Below, piece by piece: positions 1-8,200 of a stretch of DNA of 18,951 nucleotides. The notes under the pieces were generated by a model, which made no database searches, had not been told where the DNA came from, and saw only the letters and a list, made by a program, of their open reading frames with translations. Each line of letters starts with the position of its first letter. The first letter of the stretch is position 1. Location of the stretch: contig CAJOQO010000124.1 in NCBI GenBank assembly GCA_905236545.1, positions 1 to 18,951 on the forward strand, in the 5' to 3' direction. The position numbers and the translations under genes were made by a program. The DNA is from an uncultured Lachnospiraceae bacterium. Lineage in GTDB: Bacteria > Bacillota > Clostridia > Lachnospirales > Lachnospiraceae.

Positions 1-1
1 G

Positions 2-71
2 GGTTGCTCATACGAACCTTGATTCTGTGCTTCGATAAATCGAGCACAGAATCAAGAACCGCATGGCAACC
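2..71. repeat. Large imperfect palindrome at window start
   Basis: Bases 18-35 pair with 40-56 to give a 17-bp stem with one bulged T (T32) around a TAAA loop. Beyond it, GGTTGC (2-7) pairs with GCAACC (66-71) and CAT (9-11) with ATG (63-65), so almost the whole 70 bases can fold back on themselves. There is no T-run on either side, so it is not an ordinary intrinsic terminator. It could be an extragenic palindromic repeat or the end of a small non-autonomous element. The window begins at its edge, so target duplications cannot be examined. Structure is seen directly; identity is unknown. Confidence 0.6.
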
Positions 72-150
72 GCACAGGTAGAAAAATAACGGATAGAAAC
101 AGACTGGATCTGAGACTGCGTAAGCCTTTCTATTTCACAGATATTCAGAG

Positions 151-182
151 GGCGCCTGCCGCTGCCAAACGGCAGGCGCTTT
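151..182 (+). terminator. Terminator-like GC-rich hairpin
   Basis: GGCGCCTGCCG (151-161) pairs with CGGCAGGCGCT (170-180) as an 11-bp GC-rich stem around an 8-base loop, followed by only three T residues. It would end a transcript entering from left of the window, 80 bases before the PAP2 gene. The short T tract makes it a weak intrinsic terminator candidate; it could instead be a processing or stability hairpin in the PAP2 leader. Bases 1-260 otherwise hold no convincing gene. Confidence 0.4.
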
Positions 183-260
183 GCATAAGGAACCGGATCG
201 GGCGGTTTTGCCGGCGGCAGGCCTGAGCGGCATGACCGGACAATTGAGGAGGTAGTTGTT

Positions 261-1199
261 ATGGACATTCAGTATCTGTTGTTCCTGCAGGGCATCAGGC
301 TTTCGACAGGAGGCGTATTTGACGAGTTTTTCAATTCACTCTCCAAGTTTGCGGTTGATATCATGGCGTTTCTGCCGTTTATCGTTTTCTGGTGCGTGAA
401 TAAAAAATGGGGATATCGCTATCTGGCGACCTTCTCGATCGGTGAGGTGGTGAACGGGGTCATCAAGCTGACAGTATGTGCCTACCGCCCATGGATCCGT
501 TCGGACAGGATCGAGCCGGCCGGCGATTCCAAGGTAGCCGCGACGGGCTATTCCTTCCCGAGCGGACATACGATGAGCGCAACCTGCACCTATGGAACGA
601 CCGTTGCGTGGCAGTATAAAAAGCGTACCTGGCTGGCGGTTATCTGCTGTATCCTGATCGCGCTGACCGGATTTTCCAGGAACTTCCTGGGAGTGCATAC
701 CCCGCAGGACGTGATCGTTGGTTTCCTGGTGGCGTTTTTCTGCATCCTGCTGGTTGGCTTTGCCCAGAGAAAGATTAACGGAGATGACAGGATCCTGGAT
801 ATTCTTTCTGTGGTCGGAATCATCGCATTGATCGCCGCGATGATCTATGTCATGAAGAAGCCTTATCCGATGGACTATGTGGAAGGCGTCCTTCTTGTGG
901 ACCCGGAGAAGATGAAGAATGACTTTTTCAAGGGCTGCGGGATGTTCCTTGGTTTTATCGTGGGAAGTTTCCTTGAGCGGCATTACATCCATTACGAGAT
1001 TCCGGTGGGGGCGAAGAACCTACCGATTCTGGGATTCGTGGGATTCATGATCTCCTTTGGATGGAAGGAATACTTTGCTCCGGCGATTCTCGTGACGGCT
1101 TTCGGCGGACACTGGGGCAACATGGCTGCCCGGTTCATCCTCTGGATCTTTGTAGTGGCGGTCTGGCCTGTCTGTATCCGGAAATGGGCAAATGACTGA
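261..1199 (+). CDS. PAP2-family membrane phosphatase
   Basis: A 312-residue polytopic membrane protein of the PAP2 (type 2 phosphatidic acid phosphatase) superfamily, which removes phosphate from lipid phosphates such as phosphatidic acid or polyprenyl pyrophosphate at the outer face of the membrane. All three catalytic motifs are visible: K69 with R76-P77 (KLTVCAYRP), PSGH at residues 100-103, and SR...H...D with S139, R140, H146 and D150 (GVHTPQD). About eight hydrophobic segments span the protein, and the C-terminal third (after about residue 185) adds helices beyond the minimal six-helix core. The ATG follows a strong GAGGAGGT site at 7-base spacing. It appears to be transcribed alone or with the next gene 97 bases downstream. 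The substrate cannot be predicted; undecaprenyl-pyrophosphate recycling is one possibility. Confidence 0.9.
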   Translation: MDIQYLLFLQGIRLSTGGVFDEFFNSLSKFAVDIMAFLPFIVFWCVNKKWGYRYLATFSIGEVVNGVIKLTVCAYRPWIRSDRIEPAGDSKVAATGYSFPSGHTMSATCTYGTTVAWQYKKRTWLAVICCILIALTGFSRNFLGVHTPQDVIVGFLVAFFCILLVGFAQRKINGDDRILDILSVVGIIALIAAMIYVMKKPYPMDYVEGVLLVDPEKMKNDFFKGCGMFLGFIVGSFLERHYIHYEIPVGAKNLPILGFVGFMISFGWKEYFAPAILVTAFGGHWGNMAARFILWIFVVAVWPVCIRKWAND

Positions 1200-1219
1200 C
1201 AGAATAACTGTCGTTTTTT
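1197..1219 (+). terminator. Weak terminator after PAP2 gene
   Basis: GACAG (1198-1202) pairs with CTGTC (1208-1212) around an AATAA loop, and six T residues follow after one G (1214-1219). The 5-bp stem overlaps the PAP2 stop codon. The T run is convincing but the stem is short, so termination is probably partial and some read-through into the oxidoreductase gene is likely. Confidence 0.4.
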
Positions 1220-1296
1220 GATAAGGAGCTGTAGAAGAAGTTCATAAGATACAGATCCTGAGTATGCAGCAGTCATGAATATGTAAGGAGGGTATC

Positions 1297-2289
1297 ATGA
1301 GAAATTTTGCGATACTTGGTGCAGGAGCGATTGCCGGAACCATGGCGGAAGCGATCTGCGGGATGAAGAATGAGGTGAAAGCGTATGCGGTAGCTTCCCG
1401 CAGCCTGGAGAAAGCCAGGGCGTTTGCGGGGAAGTATGGCTTTGAGAAAGCATACGGAAGCTATGAGGAGATGCTCATGGATCCGGCTGTGGATCTGGTG
1501 TACATTGCTGTTCCGCATTCTCATCATCACAGGTACACGATCGACTGTCTGAATGCGGGGAAGAACGTCCTTTGTGAAAAAGCGTTCGCGGTCAATGAAA
1601 GACAGGCAAAGGAGATGATCGATCTGGCAAGGGAGAAGGGGCTGCTTCTGACAGAGGCGATCTGGACCCGCTACCAGCCGGCCCGGAGACTGATCGATGA
1701 TCTGATCGCGCAGGATGTGATCGGAAAACCGGAGGTGGTTTCCGCGAATCTGGACTATCACATCACCTCCAAGGAGCGGCTGGTGAAACCGGAGCTTGCG
1801 GGCGGCGCTCTTCTGGATGTGGGGGTATATGTTCTGAACTTTGCCTCGATGATCATGGGAAATGACATTGAGCGAATCGTGGCGAACTGTGTGAAATATG
1901 AAACAGGGGTAGATGCCAAAGATAATATCTTCATCGAGTATAAGGATGGGGGAATGGCTTCCCTGTATGCTTCCATGACGGACGACGCAAACCGAACCTG
2001 CTGTATCAGCGGGCCGAAGGGATATATCGAGGTCAGCAATGTCAACAACCCGCAGGAGATCAAGGTTTATGAGCAGGAGGGAAACGGCAGCAGGCTGATC
2101 AGATCCGTGCCGGTTCCGGAACAGATCAACGGGTATGAATATGAGGTGCGCGCCGCGCTTGCCGCCATAGAGTCAGGCCAGGTTGAGTGTCCCGATATGC
2201 CGCATGCCGAGACCCTTGAGATCATGCGCCAGATGGATGAATGCAGGAGACAGTTTGGACTGAAGTATCCGATGGAATCATCCCTGTAA
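1297..2289 (+). CDS. Gfo/Idh/MocA family oxidoreductase
   Basis: A 330-residue cytoplasmic NAD(P)-dependent oxidoreductase. The N-terminal Rossmann domain starts at once with ILGAGAIAG (residues 6-14), and the conserved EK pair lies at 94-95. The central GGALLDVGVY stretch is the signature of the C-terminal alpha/beta domain and most resembles the dihydrodiol dehydrogenase / xylose dehydrogenase-like subgroup. Members oxidise or reduce sugars, inositols or related polyols. The family's usual EKP is EKA here, with Lys kept and the following Pro lost. Length is normal. The start has an excellent AAGGAGGG site 5 bases upstream. The gene sits 26 bases before an ABC exporter with no obvious functional link, and no sugar transporter or kinase is adjacent, so the substrate is unknown. 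Confidence 0.9.
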   Translation: MRNFAILGAGAIAGTMAEAICGMKNEVKAYAVASRSLEKARAFAGKYGFEKAYGSYEEMLMDPAVDLVYIAVPHSHHHRYTIDCLNAGKNVLCEKAFAVNERQAKEMIDLAREKGLLLTEAIWTRYQPARRLIDDLIAQDVIGKPEVVSANLDYHITSKERLVKPELAGGALLDVGVYVLNFASMIMGNDIERIVANCVKYETGVDAKDNIFIEYKDGGMASLYASMTDDANRTCCISGPKGYIEVSNVNNPQEIKVYEQEGNGSRLIRSVPVPEQINGYEYEVRAALAAIESGQVECPDMPHAETLEIMRQMDECRRQFGLKYPMESSL

Positions 2290-2315
2290 GGAAGACGGAA
2301 AGGCGGAACCCATAC

Positions 2316-3233
2316 ATGAGTTATATTCTTGAGACCCGGAACCTTACGAAGAAATATGGCTCCAAAGCTGTGGTAAACGAAGTGAATATGCATATCCCTG
2401 AGGGACAGATCTATGGCCTGATCGGCCGGAACGGGGCAGGAAAGACTACGATCATGCGAGTGATCAGCGGTCTCTCATCGCCGTCAGGAGGGGATTACAG
2501 CCTGTTTGGGAAGACCGGGTCTGAAAGGGAGAAGATGCTCAGAGAGGTTGGCGTATTGATCGAGGAGCCCGGATTGTATCCAAGGTACTCTGCGCAGGAG
2601 AATCTGAAGATCAAATGCATCGGTCTTGGGATCGATCCGCGCGTCCAGGTGCCGGCTTTGCTTGAGACAGTAGGTCTTGAAGGCGTTGACCCCAAAAAGC
2701 CTGCAGGATCCTTTTCGCTCGGGATGCGCCAGCGACTGGGCATCGCGCTGGCTCTGGCAGGGAATCCGAAGCTTCTTGTCCTTGATGAGCCGATAAACGG
2801 CCTGGATCCTCAGGGAATCGTGGATGTCCGCGAGATCCTGGTACGGATGAGGGATGAGAAAGGGATAACGATTCTGATCTCGAGCCATATTCTGGAGGAA
2901 CTGGACAAGGTGGCAGACTGCTACGGTGTGATCAATGAAGGCGTGCTGCTGGATGAATTCAGTTCTCAGCAGCTGCACCTGCGCAGCGGGAAATACGTGA
3001 AGATACGCACCTCAGATACGGAAGGCGCTTTGCGCGTACTGGAAGGACTGAATATCAGTGCCGAGCGGATGGAGGAGCAGGACTGCATCCGCGTGGCAGG
3101 AAATACGGACCGTACTTCGGAGATGGCGAGAGCGATCGTCGGCGCAGGACTGGATCTGCAGGAGATCTTTCTGAACACGGTATCACTTGAGGATTATTAT
3201 CTGAAAATGACAGGAGGGGTTCATCATGAGTAA
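2316..3233 (+). CDS. ABC exporter ATP-binding protein
   Basis: A 305-residue ABC ATPase of the multidrug/antimicrobial-peptide exporter type (BcrA/LanF-like). Walker A GRNGAGKT is at residues 37-44, a Q-loop-like region with IEEPGLYP around 82-89, the signature FSLGMRQR at 133-140, and Walker B LLVLDEP at 153-159 followed by a D-loop (NGLDP). After the ATPase core, the C-terminal ~90 residues match the extra domain usual in BcrA-type subunits. An in-frame upstream start at 2241 would lie inside the oxidoreductase gene and add 25 residues absent from the family, so the ATG at 2316 (MSYILETRNLTKKYG) was chosen; its ribosome site (AAGG/CGGA) is only moderate. The stop overlaps the permease start by 8 bases, so the pair is translationally coupled. 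It presumably powers export of a peptide, lipid or drug, with itself or neighbours as beneficiary. Confidence 0.92.
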   Translation: MSYILETRNLTKKYGSKAVVNEVNMHIPEGQIYGLIGRNGAGKTTIMRVISGLSSPSGGDYSLFGKTGSEREKMLREVGVLIEEPGLYPRYSAQENLKIKCIGLGIDPRVQVPALLETVGLEGVDPKKPAGSFSLGMRQRLGIALALAGNPKLLVLDEPINGLDPQGIVDVREILVRMRDEKGITILISSHILEELDKVADCYGVINEGVLLDEFSSQQLHLRSGKYVKIRTSDTEGALRVLEGLNISAERMEEQDCIRVAGNTDRTSEMARAIVGAGLDLQEIFLNTVSLEDYYLKMTGGVHHE

Positions 3234-4002
3234 TCTGATCCGGATGGATCTTCACCGGATGTTTCTGGCACGCAGCTTCAAGGTATGCCTCGTGCTGTCC
3301 TTTCTTTCAGGATTCATCATCGTCCCTGCGGCCAAAGTGTTTATGATGCTGGTCAGGATCCTTCCGGAAAGTGCGGGTATACCGGATCTGCTTCCGAAGA
3401 GCGCGGATCTTTCGTCCCTGCTCCGGGATCCGTTTCCGCTGATGAATGGCATGCTGCTTCTGTTCTCCGCCTGTTATTTTTACCATGCGGATCTTGAGCA
3501 CGGTTATATCAAGAATATAGCCGGCCAGATGCCGAAGAGAGGATATGCCGTTCTGTCCAGATACATCGCGCTGATCGTTCATAATCTGATCTTTGTCCTG
3601 ACCGGTATGGCAGGCAATCTGATCGGAACGGTTCTGTTCATAAAGATTACGCCGGACAGCGAAGCGGTCAGCTCGCTTGGCTATCTGGGGATCCGCCTGC
3701 TTCTGCTTCACGGAATCTGCGCGATCCTGCTTCTTTTTACAACGTCTCTTCGCAGCAAGAATTTCGGCATGGTTCTTGCCGTAATATTCGGCGCGAATAT
3801 GATGAGGGTTCTCTACATGGGGATCGATGCAGGGCTCGGAATCCTTCTGAAAAGGAGCGTTTCGATAGAGAACTACATGCCGGATTATCTGATGTGGCAG
3901 GAAACGCCGGATCCGGTCATCGCACTTCCCGTGGCAGCGGTAACGATTGTTATATTTGTCCTGCTGTCGATCCGGATCTTTGACCGCAGAGACGTAAAAT
4001 GA
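3226..4002 (+). CDS. ABC-2 type exporter permease
   Basis: A 258-residue integral membrane protein with about six hydrophobic segments (roughly residues 18-40, 73-86, 113-138, 152-170, 178-200, 232-252) in the layout of ABC-2 permeases such as BcrB and lantibiotic-immunity subunits. After the second segment, HADLEHGYIKNIAGQMPKR fits the cytoplasmic coupling region found in this group ('GYIKNI...R'). It partners the preceding ATPase: the ATG overlaps that gene's last codons and follows a strong AGGAGGGG site located inside it. Only one permease is present, so a homodimer with two ATPases is expected. No two-component system or bacteriocin gene lies nearby, so self-immunity versus general efflux cannot be decided. 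It ends 7 bases from a convergent gene, with no terminator visible between them. Confidence 0.85.
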   Translation: MSNLIRMDLHRMFLARSFKVCLVLSFLSGFIIVPAAKVFMMLVRILPESAGIPDLLPKSADLSSLLRDPFPLMNGMLLLFSACYFYHADLEHGYIKNIAGQMPKRGYAVLSRYIALIVHNLIFVLTGMAGNLIGTVLFIKITPDSEAVSSLGYLGIRLLLLHGICAILLLFTTSLRSKNFGMVLAVIFGANMMRVLYMGIDAGLGILLKRSVSIENYMPDYLMWQETPDPVIALPVAAVTIVIFVLLSIRIFDRRDVK

Positions 4003-4009
4003 CATCTTC

Positions 4010-5284
4010 TTACTTCTTTTCGTCGAGGATCTCGATGATGTCCTCCACTACATAGTGAAAGGAAGGGAAGGAGGAGTCCGCGTTCTCTGTATATCCTTTG
4101 CTCAGATCGATAATGTCGGCCGGATAGGCCGGATTCACACCGACCAGATCCGCGCGGTAAGCTGCCGCCGGATCTTTTTCTATTTTCCTGATCGCGCTGT
4201 CGATTGCTTTTTGTGTTCCCTTTGCCGCCAGGTTCAGATTCAGATCAAGAATCTCAAGAGAATCATCATTAAACCCGGAACTGACGTCTCCGGTTCCATG
4301 AACGGTTCCCGCAACGGCCGATTCGATCTTTGCATGACTCATGACAGCCTTCACCGCCTGAATGACATAGGGAGCCCAGTTGATCCGAATACTCAGAAGG
4401 GCAGTGGAAGGCGCGATATCCAGGTAGCTTCTGCTGCTTCCGCAGAAGATGAGAGGGTGTTCTTCCGACGCTTCCTCACAGGCGATGGAGGGGCCGATGG
4501 TATCGGAATGCTGTGAGATCACGATGCAGCCTCTGTCGATCAGTTCCGACGCGCAGGCTTTTTCCCTCCTGTAGCTCCCCCAGGTTCCCGTGTACCTGAC
4601 TTTCATCACGGCATCCGGAACGACAGAGCGCACGCCGATCAGGAAGGCGGTATAACCTGAGATGACGGAAGCGGCAGGATAGGCGCCGACGTAGCCGACA
4701 ATTGCCTGATCGGGGGTGATCACTCCGCTGTCGATCATCTCCTGAAGCTTCAGCCCGGCTGCGACGCCGCTTACATAGCGGGCCTGATAGATCTCGCCGT
4801 TAAAGGTGTGATAGTTCTCCGGACGCTGCGCAGGCGGCTGTTCCATATCACTGATCTGGCAGATCTGCACATCCGGGTAGAGAGAAGCCAGCCTGGCGAA
4901 GTTTTCGCTGTGGCAGTTGGTAAAGATAATATCACAGTCCTTCAGCACCAGCTCATGCAGCCGTTCTTCGATCTCATCGTCCGAGACGTTATTTCTCGTC
5001 AGGATCCGGACGCTGTCACGCAGTTCTTCTTCCAGCATGACAGCCGCCCGCGAAAAATTATAGGTATAGGGAGCGCTCTCGTCTCCCTCATACAGAAAGC
5101 CGACAGTGATGGAACTCATCGCGCTTTGAAAGCCCTGCGGCCTGGCCAGTACAAAGATAAGGGCTAAAACAGCGATACAGGTTAGGAAAGTGGTGAGATA
5201 TACACGTCTCATATACTGCCTCATTACGAAACAAGATTCTCTTCTGATACCAGTGCCTTTTACCGAAGGGCACTGGCTGTGCAC
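4010..5284 (-). CDS. BMP-family (basic membrane protein/PnrA-like) binding protein, membrane anchored
   Basis: A 424-residue (from GTG) extracytoplasmic solute-binding protein of the BMP/Med family, whose characterised members (PnrA, Med) bind nucleosides. Matching features are the N-lobe strand ITVGFLYEGD (about 59-68), the hinge region VGYVGAYPAASVISGYTAFLIG, TGTWGSYRREKACASELID, the ISQHSDT loop, and the late GVNPAYP/DIIDLSKGY stretch. The N-terminus has a single hydrophobic helix (about 29-47) without a lipobox cysteine, so it is probably anchored by an uncleaved signal rather than lipidated. The GTG at 5284 lies 11 bases after the sensor's stop, with GAAGG overlapping that stop, which suggests translational coupling; ATG at 5224 (MRQYMRR) is a real alternative. 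No permease or ATPase is adjacent, unlike genuine BMP importers. It is the last gene of a probable operon with the HD-GYP sensor. The ligand is unknown. Confidence 0.85.
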   Translation of the reverse strand: MHSQCPSVKGTGIRRESCFVMRQYMRRVYLTTFLTCIAVLALIFVLARPQGFQSAMSSITVGFLYEGDESAPYTYNFSRAAVMLEEELRDSVRILTRNNVSDDEIEERLHELVLKDCDIIFTNCHSENFARLASLYPDVQICQISDMEQPPAQRPENYHTFNGEIYQARYVSGVAAGLKLQEMIDSGVITPDQAIVGYVGAYPAASVISGYTAFLIGVRSVVPDAVMKVRYTGTWGSYRREKACASELIDRGCIVISQHSDTIGPSIACEEASEEHPLIFCGSSRSYLDIAPSTALLSIRINWAPYVIQAVKAVMSHAKIESAVAGTVHGTGDVSSGFNDDSLEILDLNLNLAAKGTQKAIDSAIRKIEKDPAAAYRADLVGVNPAYPADIIDLSKGYTENADSSFPSFHYVVEDIIEILDEKK

Positions 5285-5295
5285 AGGGTCTGCCT

Positions 5296-8200
5296 TCAGG
5301 AAGTTCCGGTTCCGCCGGCGGAAGGATCCTTTTCCTGCCTGTTCGGATAGAGCTTCTCCAGATCAATCGTGCCTTCCTCAAGGATTCCGAGGAAGATATC
5401 CACGACCTTTGGATCAAACTGTGTGCCGCGTCCCTTCTTCAGTTCATTCAGCACATACCCGATATCCATCTGATTGCGGTAGATCCGGTTGGCAGTCATG
5501 GCATCGAAGGCATCCGCCACACCGATGATCCGGCCATAGAGCGGAATCTCCTCGCCTTTGAGGCCCTGAGGATACCCGCGTCCGTCATAGCGCTCGTGGT
5601 GATACTTCGCGCCTTCTTTCACATGCTCCACCAGCGTGAATCCGGCAAGGATCTCTTCGCCGCGCGTGGTGTGGGACTTCATGATCGCGTATTCCTCGTC
5701 CGTCAGCCGGCTCGGCTTGTTGAGAATATGATCCGGAATCGCAATCTTTCCGATATCGTGAAGGCTGGCGGCTTTTCTCAGATTCTCGCATTCCTTTTTG
5801 GAAAAGCCCATTTTCTGTGCGATCAGAACCGAGTATTTTCCGACGCGCATCGAATGCTGGCTGGTGCGGGCATCCTTGGCGTCCACCGTATTTGCGATTG
5901 CTTCAATCGTCTGATCACCCATCCGGATGCGCAGATTCGCCTGGTCTATGGTATGCCTGAACCAGAAAGTCAGGAGGAAGAAACCGAAGAGCATCGCTCC
6001 GACGACAACGTAGACGATGAACCAGGGTTTGTCATAGATCGCCTCCTGTTTGATGAGCGGATAGGTACGTTCCTCCAGAATCCTGCTTTCATCACGTCCC
6101 AGAACGGCGATGTGGAAAGAATAATCACCGGAGGGGACATTTGTATACGTAATGCCGTTCAGGCTGCTGTGGGGAAGGATCGTCCACTGATCGTCAAAGC
6201 CTTCCAGCCAATAGCCGACATTCGGATCCTGTACCGTGAAATTGATCACCTCAGGGTACAGCTCGATCTTCCGGACGCTGCGGTCGACATGGATGGGAGA
6301 GGAGCTGTCCACCTGGAACGCCTCGCCATCCAGATAGATGGAGGACAGATTCATGCGGTAGATCCGGGTATCATCCGAATAGCTGTCGATATCCAGGATA
6401 CAGACACCGCTGTCACAGGCAAGAAACAGATTTCCCTCTCCGTCATAGTAGTTCCAGGAATTTGCCGTCAGCGCACTCTGAAGTCCCTTTCTGGAATCAA
6501 GAAGATCATAGGACAGATCAGGCTTTCCCGACAGGAGATCTTCGCGGTTCACGACATAGATCCCGGAGCTGCCTGTCACAAACAGCGTATCTTCATCGCG
6601 GATCCAGATATCATAGTTGTTAAAATACGGGAAATTGTCCAGTGTTCTGACCCGATAGGAAGCATCCATATAACACAGGCCGTTGCTGGTGACGATGAAA
6701 ACGCCGTCTCCTTTTCTGTCAAGAATCGTACGGAGAATCACGCCGGAGCTCAGTCCGTCCTCCCGCGTGATAATGCGCGAGATCTTCCGGTCATTTATCA
6801 CCGCGAGACCGTCCCCGTCTGTACCTGCGAGAACCGTGCCGTCATCCATCTCTGATACCGTGAGGATCATGGTATTGACCAGTCCGTCGGCTGAACCGAT
6901 TGTCCGCAGTACCTCATGGTCCCGGATAAAGCTCAGGCCGGTATCGCATGCCGCGGCAATGGTACCGTCTGACAGTTCCGTTGCCAGCCTGGACCGGTTG
7001 CCGAAGCTGCTGTTTTCACTGTTATAGAGAAACAGGTCTCCGTTCGGACACACTTCCCACAGCCCCTGCCCGTAGGTGCAGATCCACAGATGATCCTGAC
7101 TGTCTGTGAAGATACAGCGGATGCGCACATTTGTGAGCTGCGTGGTAAGGGAATTCGTGATCCGGCTGTGCAGGGATGAATCTATGATATCCAGGCCTGT
7201 ATCAGTTCCGATATAATAATCCCCCTGCCACATTCCGGTTGCGTTCACTACCTTATGCTCCAGGCCGACTGCCGTATAGATATCCCGGAAGGCTGAGGGA
7301 GCCAGGCGCAGAAGACCAAGACGGGAAGAAGTAAACCAGAGATTTCCCTGATAGTCCTTCAGAACATTGTCGATCGAGTTATTGAAATCGCTGACGTTAA
7401 TCTCGTGGAAGGTTCCTTCCGCGTCCAGACAGCCGATCCCATGTTCTCCGGTGAGAAAGATCTCACCGTTTTCCATCAGGCGAAGAGAATTGAGGCCGCC
7501 AAGCTCCTCATAGGTAAAGTCCGATACCGGCCGGAAGTATCCCTGTGAGATATCATACCGGTTTATCCGCCCTGAGGAGGTGCCCACACAAAGCGTTCCG
7601 TCCCGGTCGAATTCACAGCAGCTGATGATCTCTTCCCCGCGCGGCAGCTGCATGGAACACAGGATCCGTCCTTTCCGGATCAGGAACAGGCGTCCGTCAG
7701 AGGTGACAGCGGCAATATTCCCGGACAGGTCGGCGGAGATATCATCCGAATAATTGACTTCCCAGAGGGTAGAATACTTTTTCAGCCCGCTGTTGAGCGT
7801 CATGACCTGCATGCTGCCGGTGGTTCCGATATAATAATAACCATCGGCGCTTTCTATGATGCAGCGCACGGAGTCAGACGGAAGACCGCTTTCGGTATTG
7901 ACGACATTGACGATCTTCTCGTTGATCGCGATGGACAGACCGCTGTCGTTGGTTCCGATCCAGAGCCTGTCCTCATCATCGCGGTACAGGCAGTTGACAT
8001 TCCGGACAGAGTCATAACCGTCCATCCATCTGAACTCCTGCCCGTTGTAGCGGTAGAGTCCGGCGTAGGTTCCGATCCACAGTACGCCGTCATTGGTTTC
8101 CGCTATGTCATTGGCCTCTCCGCAGGGAAGCCCGTTCTCGCTGCTGAAGACAGTCTGGACATAATCGTTGTAGTCGAATTCTTTTTCCGCGGAGGCGGCC

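Noticed and set aside
1..81. Frame open from the window start to a TAG at 79-81, possibly the 3' end of an upstream gene
   Set aside because: Only 26 codons, mostly inside the palindrome, with no recognisable sequence; it cannot be supported without bases to the left.
5596..6855. 419-codon plus-strand frame inside the HD-GYP sensor gene
   Set aside because: Antisense shadow; the minus-strand frame has unmistakable propeller and HD-GYP motifs over the same bases.
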